Shown: one piece after another, positions 7,880 through 14,467 of the stretch
Layout of the letters: every line of letters begins with the position of its first letter
Numbering within the stretch: position 1 is the first letter of the stretch
Source: an uncultured Campylobacter sp.
GTDB lineage: Bacteria > Campylobacterota > Campylobacteria > Campylobacterales > Campylobacteraceae
Length of the DNA stretch: 14,468 nucleotides
NCBI RefSeq assembly: GCF_938045625.1
Contig: NZ_CALIAV010000017.1
Location: forward strand, 1-14,468
Direction of reading: 5' to 3'
Program-made: the position numbers and the translations under genes
Notes under the pieces: model-generated
What the model saw: only the letters and a program-made list of their open reading frames with translations
Told to the model about the DNA's origin: nothing
Database searches by the model: none

Positions 7880-7885
7880 ATTCTA
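7880..7885 (-). promoter_or_regulatory. Candidate -10 box for the ileS operon
   Basis: TAGAAT on the minus strand lies 29 bases before the ileS ATG, in the 121-base divergent spacer (7851-7971). Campylobacter sigma-70 promoters have a recognisable -10 and little -35, so the call rests on this hexamer and on its place ahead of the first gene of the operon. Confidence 0.3.
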
Positions 7886-7939
7886 TCCAAACGGCGATTA
7901 AACGCTACTGAAAAAACGCTATTTTAAGCTAAATTTATG

Positions 7940-7945
7940 TAAGAT
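7940..7945 (+). promoter_or_regulatory. Candidate -10 box for the CinA-like gene
   Basis: TAAGAT preceded by TG at -1/-2 offset (ATGTAAGAT) lies 26 bases before the GTG start at 7972. It is followed by a strong AAAGGAG ribosome binding site at 7960-7966. The hexamer is one of two plausible promoter elements in the divergent spacer; no -35 is evident. Confidence 0.3.
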
Positions 7946-7971
7946 ATTTTTAGCTTTTAAAGGAGAAAACA

Positions 7972-9069
7972 GTGAAAAACGCACTACTGATCATCGGCGA
8001 AGATATCGGCGTAAACGCGCCTTTTTTAGATTATATTTTTTGCGCTTACAAGCGGCATTTCGGCGAGCTTGGCGAGTTTAGGTTCGTTAGCAAAAGCGAC
8101 AAGGAGCTGCCGTTTATCATCGAGCATCTTTGCGCGCGTTCGGACAGCCTTTGCATCTACGCGTCGAGTCAAAACTGCTCCGTCGCGGCAAAAATTTTAG
8201 CTACTTTAAGCGGCGATATTTTGGAGCTAAAATCCCCGCAAATGCTAGCTCCCAGCAGGGCTGAAAAATTTAGCGACGATGGATTTTTAATCAAACTAAA
8301 TCAAACTTACGTAAATTTGCTAAAGGCTGACGCGAACCAAAAACTGCCTGCCATAGATATCAAAACGCAGCGAGATTTTGGATATTTTCATCTAGTAGAT
8401 ATCGACGAGGAGAGCGCGAAAATCCTGCTCGAACCGCTGGCAAAAACCTATGAAGTGCAGATTTATTCGTCTCAAATTTTATCAAATTTGGCTCTAATCA
8501 GAGTGGAAGCAAACAAATTCGGCCAAACCAGCGGCTTTATAAACGGCGCGAAAAATCTCTTTTCGGGCAAATTTTTTGAGGGCGAGGATGTTTTTCGTCA
8601 CGTTGCGAGCACACTTATAGCAAGCGGGCTAAAGCTTACATTTGCCGAGTCTTGTACGGCCGGACTTGCCGCGGCTAAATTTGGAGCTTTTGCCGGAGTT
8701 TCGGCGGCGTTTAACGGCTCGCTAGTGACCTACGCAAACGAGATGAAACGCGACTGGCTGGGCGTTAGCGATGAGATTTTACAAACCTACGGCGCGGTGA
8801 GCGAGCAGTGCGTGATGGCGATGCTAAAAGGCGCGCTAAAGGCGAGCGAATCGGACTTTTCTCTAGCTATCAGCGGCATCGCGGGACCTGACGGCGGCAG
8901 CGAGGCAAAGCCCGTGGGAACGGTATTTGTAGGAGCTTGTGCAAAAGACGGCGAGTGCATGATCGAGAGGCTAAATTTAAACGGCGACCGCAACTATATA
9001 AGAGAGCAAAGCGCGCTGGCGGCGTATGTTTGCCTGCTAAAGCTAAAGCCGAGACTATTTTTGGCGTAA
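7972..9069 (+). CDS. CinA-like protein with nicotinamide-nucleotide amidase (PncC) domain
   Basis: The C-terminal half (about 205-356) is a clear CinA C-terminal/PncC domain, which deamidates nicotinamide mononucleotide in pyridine-nucleotide salvage. Visible motifs are FAESCTAGLAAAKF (224-237), FNGSLVTYANEMKRDWLGV (247-265), YGAVSE (273-278) and SGIAGPDGGSEAKPVGTVFV (301-320). The N-terminal half (1-200) sits where canonical CinA carries a molybdopterin-binding-like (COG1058) domain, but the usual opening and the PGPP-type motif are absent, so it is a divergent or different domain. The 365-residue length is somewhat below the roughly 400 of full CinA. The start is GTG after AAAGGAG, with no competing ATG. 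From memory the orthologue at this site in C. jejuni is Cj1062. It stands alone, divergent from ileS. Confidence 0.85.
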   Translation: MKNALLIIGEDIGVNAPFLDYIFCAYKRHFGELGEFRFVSKSDKELPFIIEHLCARSDSLCIYASSQNCSVAAKILATLSGDILELKSPQMLAPSRAEKFSDDGFLIKLNQTYVNLLKADANQKLPAIDIKTQRDFGYFHLVDIDEESAKILLEPLAKTYEVQIYSSQILSNLALIRVEANKFGQTSGFINGAKNLFSGKFFEGEDVFRHVASTLIASGLKLTFAESCTAGLAAAKFGAFAGVSAAFNGSLVTYANEMKRDWLGVSDEILQTYGAVSEQCVMAMLKGALKASESDFSLAISGIAGPDGGSEAKPVGTVFVGACAKDGECMIERLNLNGDRNYIREQSALAAYVCLLKLKPRLFLA

Positions 9070-9078
9070 ATTTGGGTT

Positions 9079-9103
9079 AAATTTGATGAAATTCGTCAAA
9101 TTT
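9079..9103 (+). terminator. Weak hairpin after the CinA-like gene
   Basis: AAATTTGA (9079-9086) pairs with TCAAATTT (9096-9103), extendable by a G-U and a G-C pair around a 5-base loop. It starts 10 bases after the stop codon. No T-run follows on the plus strand, so it could be a poor terminator or an mRNA 3'-end stabiliser. Confidence 0.3.
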
Positions 9104-9150
9104 GTGCTTGCTAAAATTTAAAGTAGATGTGTTTTGTTTTATTAAATTTG

Positions 9151-9187
9151 TAAAAAACGGCGACAAATTTAAAATTTACCGCCGTCT
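9151..9187 (-). terminator. Rho-independent terminator of the rhodanese gene
   Basis: On the minus strand ACGGCG (9185-9180) pairs with CGCCGT (9162-9157), extended inward by AAATTT pairing, and is followed at once by TTTTT and AC (9156-9151). This is a textbook stem plus U-tract about 100 bases after the rhodanese stop. On the plus strand the stem is followed by CTTAC, so it is less likely to serve the CinA-like gene. Confidence 0.65.
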
Positions 9188-9221
9188 TACGCGCGAGTAG
9201 AGCACAAATCAGCGCCTCCAA

Positions 9222-9247
9222 GCTTAAAATTTAGCGCAAATTTAAGC
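9222..9247. other. Hairpin in the spacer between the CinA-like gene and the rhodanese
   Basis: GCTTAAAATTT (9222-9232) and AAATTTAAGC (9238-9247) can pair with one bulged A around a 5-base AGCGC loop. It lies 35 bases after the rhodanese stop in that gene's direction, with no T-run on either side. It may form in the 3' untranslated region of that transcript; no function can be assigned. Confidence 0.4.
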
Positions 9248-9282
9248 CTGACGGACGAAATTTATAAAGTAAAATTTGTGGA

Positions 9283-9660
9283 TTATTTTTGATACGGCAC
9301 GGTTTCGTAGCCTTGATTTATGAGGCTACCCATACCGCCGTCAAGATTTATTATATTTAGTTCCGGCGAATCTATCATCATCGCCGCCGCAGCGCTTCTG
9401 CGTCCGCTTCTGCATATGAGCGCGACCGGTTTTTTTAGATCGACTTTGGCTTTAAGCTCGTTCAAAAATCCCTCTTTATCAGTTGCGTTAAAAGTGATAG
9501 TCTTTGCACCCTTTATCACGCCCGTTTCCATCCACTCAGCAGGCGTCCTGATATCAACGATTTGCTCGTAGTTTTTGATCGCCTCGGGACTAACTTGAAC
9601 TGTAGAAATTTCCGCAAAAGCCATCGCTGCAGCCGCTCCTAAAAGTATAAATTTTCTCAT
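9283..9660 (-). CDS. Exported single-domain rhodanese (sulfurtransferase-like) protein
   Basis: A 125-residue rhodanese-like protein. Residues 1-16 (MRKFILLGAAAAMAFA) form a Sec signal peptide with a probable AFA cleavage site, placing it in the periplasm. The rhodanese domain shows VDIRTPAEWMETGVIKGAK (35-53) and the six-residue active-site loop CRSGRRS with Cys83, followed by LDGGMGSLINQGY (106-118). Such domains can carry a cysteine persulfide; the substrate of secreted single-domain forms is generally unknown. The start is well supported by AAGGAGAG just upstream. It is monocistronic: divergent from fbpA across 161 bases and convergent with the CinA-like gene. A link to iron uptake from the shared promoter region is only a guess. 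Confidence 0.88.
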   Translation of the reverse strand: MRKFILLGAAAAMAFAEISTVQVSPEAIKNYEQIVDIRTPAEWMETGVIKGAKTITFNATDKEGFLNELKAKVDLKKPVALICRSGRRSAAAAMMIDSPELNIINLDGGMGSLINQGYETVPYQK

Positions 9661-9687
9661 TTTCTCTCCTTAAATTTGACGGCGCGA

Positions 9688-9693
9688 ATATTA
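9688..9693 (-). promoter_or_regulatory. Candidate -10 box for the rhodanese gene
   Basis: TAATAT on the minus strand lies 27 bases upstream of the rhodanese ATG, with the AAGGAGAG ribosome binding site between them. The region is AT-rich, so this is one of several possible hexamers. Confidence 0.25.
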
Positions 9694-9752
9694 GCACTCA
9701 ATTTTAAATATTTTGTCATTCTAAAATCACTCCTGAATAAATTTTTCTTTTC

Positions 9753-9767
9753 TAATAATTAATATTA
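9753..9767. promoter_or_regulatory. AT-rich near-palindrome upstream of fbpA, candidate Fur site
   Basis: TAATAATTAATATTA has perfect 5-base arms TAATA/TATTA around ATTAA. It lies 18 bases before the fbpA -10 box, in the -30 to -45 region where a repressor would block polymerase. Fur represses iron importers, and Campylobacter Fur sites are AT-rich imperfect palindromes. The match to the classic GATAATGATTATCATTATC is loose, and the region is AT-rich anyway. Confidence 0.35.
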
Positions 9768-9785
9768 CTTTCATAAGATAGACGC

Positions 9786-9791
9786 TATAAT
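9786..9791 (+). promoter_or_regulatory. -10 box of the fbpABC operon
   Basis: A consensus TATAAT lies 30 bases before the fbpA ATG, with AAAGGA (9812-9816) as ribosome binding site between them. It is the only consensus -10 hexamer in the divergent spacer on this strand. Confidence 0.5.
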
Positions 9792-9821
9792 CGCAAATCC
9801 ATATCAATACAAAGGATAAAA

Positions 9822-10823
9822 ATGAAAAAAAGTTTTTTCGCGCTTAGCTTGCTTTCAAGCTTTTTGTTTGCCGCGGAGGTAAATATCTACTCTGCGCGCC
9901 ACTATGACGCCGACAGCGAGCTTTATAAGCTTTTTGAGCAAAAGACGGGTATCAAGGTAAACGCCACGCAGGCAAAAGCCGGCGAGCTAATCAAAAAGCT
10001 TGAAGTAGAAGGGGATAGCTCCGCGGCGGATATCTTTATCACCGCAGACGCGGGGAATTTCTACACCGCAAAGACTAAAGGCGTGTTGCAAGCGGTCAAA
10101 TCAGAAACTCTAGAAAAAATCGTGCCTGAGCAGTATAGAGACAACGACGGCCAGTGGTTTGCTATCTCAAAACGCGCTAGAATCATCGTTTACGATAAAA
10201 GAGACTTCGATCCTAAAGGCATAAAGGACTACGAGGATCTAACAAAACCAGAGCTAAAAGGCAAACTGCTAATCAGAAGCGCGACGGCTCCGTATAGCAA
10301 GTCGCTGCTAGCGGCTATCATCGAGGCTGACGGCAAAGACGCAGCCACTAAATGGGCGGAAGGCACGCTAAAAAATCTTGCCCGCGATCCAAAAGGCGGC
10401 GATAGAGACCAGGCTAAGGCCATCTATGCAGGCGAGGGCGACGTAGCGGTTATGAACACCTACTACATAGGCCTCATGCTAACCTCTCCAAAAGCCGAAG
10501 ACGTCGAGGCTGCGAAAAATTTGGGTATAATTTTCCCAAATCAGGACAACCGCGGTACGCACGTAAACATCAGCGGTATCGCGCTAACAAAAGCTGCTAA
10601 AAATAAAGAAAACGCAGTTAAATTTATGGAGTTTATGGTTAGCCCTGAGGCGCAAAAGATACTAGCGGGTATAAATTTCGAGTATCCGATCAACGCAGAG
10701 GTCGAGCCTAGCGACATCGTAAAAGGCTTTGGCAAATTTAAAGAAGACTCCACTCCGCTTTATAAGAGCGTGCAAAACACGAACGAGGCTATTAAAATTT
10801 ACGACGTAGCCGGCTGGAAATAA
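9822..10823 (+). CDS. fbpA: Ferric iron ABC transporter, periplasmic binding protein
   Basis: FbpA binds Fe3+ in the periplasm and delivers it to the inner-membrane permease. The 333-residue protein opens with a Sec signal (MKKSFFALSLLSSFLFAA, 1-18), followed by EVNIYSARHYD. The ligand set matches that of C. jejuni cFbpA, which binds iron with one His and four Tyr: His27-Tyr28 (SARHYDAD), Tyr158 (APYSKSL) and Tyr214-Tyr215 (NTYYIGL). Other family features are AADIFITADAGN (68-79) and WAEGTLKNLARDP (178-190). It belongs to the FbpA/SfuA class of bilobal binding proteins. It heads an operon with fbpB, overlapping its start by one base (TAATG). A TATAAT box and a Fur-like palindrome lie upstream, so iron repression is likely. 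No lipobox Cys is present, so it is soluble. Confidence 0.93.
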   Translation: MKKSFFALSLLSSFLFAAEVNIYSARHYDADSELYKLFEQKTGIKVNATQAKAGELIKKLEVEGDSSAADIFITADAGNFYTAKTKGVLQAVKSETLEKIVPEQYRDNDGQWFAISKRARIIVYDKRDFDPKGIKDYEDLTKPELKGKLLIRSATAPYSKSLLAAIIEADGKDAATKWAEGTLKNLARDPKGGDRDQAKAIYAGEGDVAVMNTYYIGLMLTSPKAEDVEAAKNLGIIFPNQDNRGTHVNISGIALTKAAKNKENAVKFMEFMVSPEAQKILAGINFEYPINAEVEPSDIVKGFGKFKEDSTPLYKSVQNTNEAIKIYDVAGWK

Positions 10824-12379
10824 TGAAAGTAAAATTCGGGGCGATCTTTATCGCCCTTATCGTTTTGATCCCCATTTTTAGCATATTTTTCGAGATCGCT
10901 TTGGGCGACTACTCCTTGCTCGAGCACTTTTTTAAGTATCTTTTTATGAGGTATATTCAAGGTACTTTTGCGGTTGCGGCGGGCGTTTTGGCGCTTAGTC
11001 TCGTTATCGCCGTGGTTTCGGCGTGGCTGGTGGCGAACTACCGCTTTGCGCTATCAAATTTCTTTGAATATGCCCTCATCCTTCCGTTTGCGATTCCTGC
11101 TTATATATTTAGCTTTTGCTACGCCGGGATTATGGATTACGGCGGATATTTTCATCAAATTTTCGGTTTTAGACTGGAGTTTATGAACATTTACGGAGCG
11201 ATTTTTGTGCTTTCGTTGTCGCTTTATCCGTACATCTATATGTTTGCTAAAACCTCGTTTAAAACGCAGTCCGCAGCGATTTACGACGTTTGTAAAATTT
11301 ACAAGCTCTCAGGCACCGCCGTATTTTTTAGGGTTGCGATATTTCTCTCGCGTCCGGCGATCGTGGGCGGAGCGATGCTCGTGCTCATGGAGACGCTTAG
11401 CGACTACGGCACGGCTGCGTATTACGGCGTAGAGACTTTTAGCGCGGGCATTTTTAAGCTATGGTTTGACATGGGCGACTCGTATTCGGCATCCGTACTA
11501 GCGGGGCTTTTGATGATGTTCGTATTTGTTTTGATGATATTTGAGCACGTTAATAAAAACTCTAAAAAATACAGCTTCTCCACGCACGACACCTCCAAAT
11601 TTACGCAAAAGCGCGAGCTTGGCAAATTCGGCTCGGCAGCGGCGTTTTTATGGTGCGCGAGCGTGTTTTGTCTGGCATTTGTATTTCCTTTTAACTGGCT
11701 TTTGTATTGGAGTATTCACGAGCTGGGTAGCTTTAAATTTGAGTTCGTGCAGATGGCTTTAAATTCGCTTCTGATGGCTGCGGGTGCGGCGATACTCATC
11801 ACGGCGGTAAGCTTTTTTCTCGTTTTTGCGACTAGACTTATAAAAAACAAAGCGCTAAATACCTTTTTGCTAAAATCTGTCTCGCTAGGCTACGCGCTGC
11901 CTGGCGCTAGTATCGGGCTTTGCGTGATGATAGTTTTTGGTTATATTGACCGAAATTTTGACACCCATCTGCTCTCGTCCAGCTTTGTGGTGCTGATTTT
12001 CGGATACGTCGTGCGGTTTTTGGCGACCTCGATATATGCCGTCGAGAGCGGATACGCTAAGGTCCCGGCAAATATCGACGACGCCGCGCTTTTGCTAAAC
12101 GGCTCGCGGTTAAATTTGTTTTTCAAAGTGCATTTTCCGCTGCTTCGCCACTTTTTCTTTCTCTCGCTCATCGTCGTTTTTATCGACATCATTAAGGAGC
12201 TGCCGCTTAGCCTCATTTTGCGGCCTTTGGGTTTTGAGACGCTTAGTATTAGAGCGTTTTTTTACGCGGCTGACGAGAGGCTTTATGCTGCGGCTCTACC
12301 GTCGTTTCTCATCGTTTCGATGTCGCTAGTCGCCGTCCTTTGGCTAGAAATAATCTCCAGAAAAAAACAAGAAAGATAA
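10823..12379 (+). CDS. fbpB: Ferric iron ABC transporter, fused permease
   Basis: FbpB is the inner-membrane channel of the Fe3+ importer. The 518-residue protein is two homologous permease halves fused (about 1-245 and 265-518), each with about six helices, as usual for FbpB/SfuB. The cytoplasmic loops that contact the ATPase are visible in both halves: IYDVCKIYKLSGTAVFFRVA (153-172) with the following FLSRPAIVGGAM, and VPANIDDAALLLNGSRLNLF (414-433) with FKVHFPLLR. Further hallmarks are METLSDYGTAAYYGVETFS (189-207) and IIKELPLSLILRPLGFETLS (456-475). The ATG uses the last base of the fbpA stop codon, and fbpC follows after 4 bases, so the three genes form one transcription unit. No truncation was seen. 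Confidence 0.93.
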   Translation: MKVKFGAIFIALIVLIPIFSIFFEIALGDYSLLEHFFKYLFMRYIQGTFAVAAGVLALSLVIAVVSAWLVANYRFALSNFFEYALILPFAIPAYIFSFCYAGIMDYGGYFHQIFGFRLEFMNIYGAIFVLSLSLYPYIYMFAKTSFKTQSAAIYDVCKIYKLSGTAVFFRVAIFLSRPAIVGGAMLVLMETLSDYGTAAYYGVETFSAGIFKLWFDMGDSYSASVLAGLLMMFVFVLMIFEHVNKNSKKYSFSTHDTSKFTQKRELGKFGSAAAFLWCASVFCLAFVFPFNWLLYWSIHELGSFKFEFVQMALNSLLMAAGAAILITAVSFFLVFATRLIKNKALNTFLLKSVSLGYALPGASIGLCVMIVFGYIDRNFDTHLLSSSFVVLIFGYVVRFLATSIYAVESGYAKVPANIDDAALLLNGSRLNLFFKVHFPLLRHFFFLSLIVVFIDIIKELPLSLILRPLGFETLSIRAFFYAADERLYAAALPSFLIVSMSLVAVLWLEIISRKKQER

Positions 12380-12383
12380 AAAC

Positions 12384-13310
12384 ATGGCTGAAATTTTAAA
12401 AATAGTAAATTTAAACAAGAAATTCGGAAATTTAGAGGTTTTAAAGGACGTAAATTTAAGCCTTAACGAGGGCGAATTTTTAAGCATTTTAGGCGATAGC
12501 GGCTGCGGCAAAAGCACGCTTTTGCGCATTATCGCGGGGCTTGAGACGCCAAGCGGCGGGCAAATCGTAGTAAAAGAAGGCTGCGGTACGGCGATGATGT
12601 TTCAGAGCTACGCGCTTTTTCCTCATTTAAGCGTTTGCAAAAACGTGGAATTTGCGCTGTGGCGGCTGCCTAGCGCCGAGCGAGCCCAAAGGAGCGCGCG
12701 GCTGCTGGAGAAATTTAAAATCGCCGAGCTAAAAGACAAAACTCCCGATCAAATTTCGGGCGGTCAAGCGCAAAGAACGGCCTTTGCCAGAGCTGTGGCT
12801 AACCGCGAAAAGCTGCTTTTGCTCGACGAACCCTTCGCTAATCTCGATCGCAACCTAAAAAGCACGCTAAGAGGCGAGCTAAAACAGATGATAAAGGCAA
12901 ACGGCATCAGCGCGGTCATGGTAACGCACGACAAGGAGGACGCCTTTTTGCTAAGCGACAAAATCGCGCTGATAAAAAGCGGCAAGGTCTTGGCTTTTGG
13001 CGCGCCTAGGGAGCTGTATTTTAGCCCAGCTTCTTACGAGATCGCCTGCTTTTTGGGCGATATGAATTTGATCGATGAGCGGGATGCGCAAAATTTGCCG
13101 GCCGAATTTAGATTGTGGCTGGAGCAAAGAAATTTTATGTTTCGCCCGGAGCTAATCATAAGCGGCGAAAAATACGAAGCAGACGTAATGGAAGCAAAGT
13201 TTTTAGGCGCATTTTACGAGCTAAATTTGGAGTTTTACGGGGTCAAATTTAAAGCTGTAGTTAGCTCAAATTTGCAGATTTGCGATAAATTTAAATTTGA
13301 CCTGGCTTAA
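12384..13310 (+). CDS. fbpC: Ferric iron ABC transporter, ATP-binding protein
   Basis: FbpC hydrolyses ATP at the cytoplasmic face to drive Fe3+ import through FbpB. The 308-residue protein has Walker A GDSGCGKST (37-45), Q-loop Gln74 (MMFQSYALFPH), the ABC signature ISGGQAQRTAFARA (124-137), Walker B LLLLDEPFANLD (144-155) and the H-loop His182 (VMVTHD). After residue 225 a short C-terminal extension includes FMFRPELIISG (251-261). This FRPE-type region is found in importer ATPases with a regulatory or OB-like tail, here shorter than in FbpC proteins of about 350 residues. The signature LSGGQ has Ile for Leu, a common variant. The gene follows fbpB by 4 bases with only a weak purine-rich stretch ahead, so it probably depends on coupling. 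Confidence 0.92.
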   Translation: MAEILKIVNLNKKFGNLEVLKDVNLSLNEGEFLSILGDSGCGKSTLLRIIAGLETPSGGQIVVKEGCGTAMMFQSYALFPHLSVCKNVEFALWRLPSAERAQRSARLLEKFKIAELKDKTPDQISGGQAQRTAFARAVANREKLLLLDEPFANLDRNLKSTLRGELKQMIKANGISAVMVTHDKEDAFLLSDKIALIKSGKVLAFGAPRELYFSPASYEIACFLGDMNLIDERDAQNLPAEFRLWLEQRNFMFRPELIISGEKYEADVMEAKFLGAFYELNLEFYGVKFKAVVSSNLQICDKFKFDLA

Positions 13311-13317
13311 ATTTGGA

Positions 13318-13345
13318 CGGGCTTAGTATAGCCGCGCGATTTTTT
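13318..13345 (+). terminator. Candidate terminator of fbpABC
   Basis: CGGGCT (13318-13323) can pair with AGCCG (13330-13334) with one bulged G and a 6-base loop. After four bases a run of six T follows (13340-13345). The stem is short and not adjacent to the T-run, so this is a modest candidate, 7 bases past the fbpC stop. Confidence 0.35.
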
Positions 13346-13347
13346 AT

Positions 13348-13379
13348 CGTCTAAATTTGCCTAAAACGCAAATTTGACG
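13348..13379. terminator. Hairpin between convergent fbpC and the membrane protein gene
   Basis: CGTCTAAATTTGC (13348-13360) and GCAAATTTGACG (13368-13379) pair over 12 bases with one bulged T around a 7-base loop. It begins 8 bases past the stop of the minus-strand gene. No T-run follows on either strand, so it may be a shared 3'-end structure rather than a full intrinsic terminator. Confidence 0.4.
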
Positions 13380-13387
13380 AATTTGGC

Positions 13388-13981
13388 TTAGTCTTGATTG
13401 CGGTTTTCGACGTAATCCACTCTCGACCAGGCAAGCACATAGATAAACCCCAGCGCCAGGTAGATACCAAGCACCGCAAGCTCGATAGGGTATGGATCGC
13501 GCAGGGCTTTGTTGAATAAAAGCTTTAGCGCCGCGGCTATGAGCGTGCCGACTACGCAAAGCACTGCGTAGCCTGAAAATAGGGCGTTTTGCGTGACAGC
13601 GCCGAGTTTTAAATTTACCTTTATCCAAAGCAAAAACGCAAGCACCGCCGTGCCGCAAATGATGAAAAATAGGACCTTGTGCGTGCTAGTTGGTGCGTAG
13701 TTAGTGCTAAAACTTAGCAAAATCATTGTGCTGCTAATAGCGATAAAAATGCGGTAAAGCTTAAATACGCCTCCGCCTGCGAGTTTGTTTACCTTTGATA
13801 TCGCGCCGTAAAGGCAGATGACGGAGACAAACAACATCGCTACGCGCGCGCTCGTTGCGATATCAAAGAGGCTTTTGGGTAAAACCATCTCTTGCGAGAG
13901 TAAATTTAAAATAACCAAAATCCCCGACGTCATACCGAGCGCCCTTGCCGTACTTATACGTCTTATAAAGTTTTCTTGCAT
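13388..13981 (-). CDS. Six-helix integral membrane protein of unknown function
   Basis: I do not recognise this family. The 197-residue protein has about six hydrophobic segments: roughly 14-29, 45-62, 74-92, 103-122, 131-153 and 166-185. The loops are short, the N-terminus is basic (MQENFIRRISTARALG) and the C-terminus polar (VDYVENRNQD). It has no obvious catalytic motif, signal peptide or ligand-binding cluster. The ATG (13979-13981) is preceded by AAAAGG at suitable spacing. A TGTGTAAAAT -10-like element (14009-14014) lies in a striking inverted repeat upstream. It is convergent with fbpC and appears monocistronic. Codon and base use match the neighbours. It may be a small transporter or a sensor-like membrane protein; the sequence does not decide. 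Confidence 0.8.
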   Translation of the reverse strand: MQENFIRRISTARALGMTSGILVILNLLSQEMVLPKSLFDIATSARVAMLFVSVICLYGAISKVNKLAGGGVFKLYRIFIAISSTMILLSFSTNYAPTSTHKVLFFIICGTAVLAFLLWIKVNLKLGAVTQNALFSGYAVLCVVGTLIAAALKLLFNKALRDPYPIELAVLGIYLALGFIYVLAWSRVDYVENRNQD

Positions 13982-13999
13982 ATTTTGCCTTTTATTAAC

Positions 14000-14041
14000 T
14001 TAATAAAAATTTTACACAAACAAGCTTAAAATTTTTATTAA
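14000..14041. repeat. Perfect 15-base inverted repeat upstream of the membrane protein gene
   Basis: TTAATAAAAATTTTA (14000-14014) and TAAAATTTTTATTAA (14027-14041) are exact reverse complements, separated by 12 bases. The near arm ends 19 bases before the ATG at 13981 and contains a possible -10 hexamer (TAAAAT, 14009-14014, minus). It could be an operator, or a hairpin in the 5' leader if transcription starts further upstream. No T-run after it suggests a terminator. Confidence 0.6.
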
Positions 14042-14264
14042 ATTTAACCCAACTAGACAGGCGAATAATCGCGATCTAAAATACAAAAGGCAAAGTTGCG
14101 AGCCGTCGAAAAGAGATCGTTTGCGTCAAATTTGAGTGCATAAGGTGAAAGATGATTTAAGGCCGCGAGCGTAAAATATAGTTTAGCGTCGTGTAAATTT
14201 AGGCAGCACGCACGAGATGAATAAAAGTCGTAAAACTCGTAATCTGCACGATTTATCTATCTAA
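14042..14264. other. Non-coding spacer with a start-less open frame
   Basis: No convincing gene lies between the inverted repeat and the terminator of the rightmost gene. On the minus strand 14053-14256 is open for 67 codons between two TAG codons but contains no ATG, GTG or TTG. Its translation includes the readable stretches LNLHDAKLYFTLAALNH and LKFDANDLF. First-position purine content is low for a real gene. It may be chance or a decayed remnant. Confidence 0.35.
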
Positions 14265-14344
14265 AATTAAAAAATCGGCAAATTTATGAGCTCGCAAAAT
14301 TTAAAATACATGAAATTTTACACACAGTTCAAATTTTGCCGATT
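14265..14344 (-). terminator. Long-loop terminator of the rightmost gene
   Basis: On the minus strand AATCGGCAAAATTT (14344-14331) pairs with AAATTTGCCGATT (14285-14273) with one bulged A. A 45-base AT-rich loop can fold on itself through further AAATTT units. A T-rich tract (TTTTAATTTT) follows the distal arm. It begins 12 bases after the stop at 14357. The long loop makes it less standard than the other terminators here. Confidence 0.5.
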
Positions 14345-14356
14345 AAAACACTAAAA

Positions 14357-14467
14357 CTACCTCACCTGCGCGCTGAAAATTTGCGTGATGCTGGGGATTT
14401 GCTCGCCCGCAACGTCAAATTCCGCCGTTTTGATCTGTACGCCGTAGAGCGAGCTAAGCGCGGCTTC
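14357..14467 (-). CDS. C-terminal 36 residues of an unidentified protein (partial)
   Basis: The minus-strand frame entering from the right edge reads EAALSSLYGVQIKTAEFDVA and on to SITQIFSAQVR, ending at TAG (14357-14359). The other two minus frames are closed within a few codons of the edge, and a terminator follows 12 bases later, so this is very probably the true end of a gene. The alternating pattern suggests beta structure, but the fragment is too short to assign a family. Confidence 0.6.
   Translation of the reverse strand, partial: EAALSSLYGVQIKTAEFDVAGEQIPSITQIFSAQVR

Noticed and set aside
7851..7971. A T-box or other riboswitch leader ahead of ileS.
   Set aside because: The divergent spacer is only 121 bases and is shared with the gene on the other strand. 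It holds no T-box-like core or terminator stem, and T-boxes are mainly a Gram-positive feature.
5094..13310. A dedicated novel defence or metabolic system in the window.
   Set aside because: All long ORFs but one fall into known housekeeping or transport families, and gene order follows the known Campylobacter arrangement. The single unknown gene has no partner genes.
13344..13658. 104-codon minus-strand frame overlapping the six-helix membrane protein.
   Set aside because: It shares the strand but not the frame of the 197-residue ORF. Its Arg/Cys/His-rich translation is typical of an out-of-frame reading, and it runs through the 3' hairpin.
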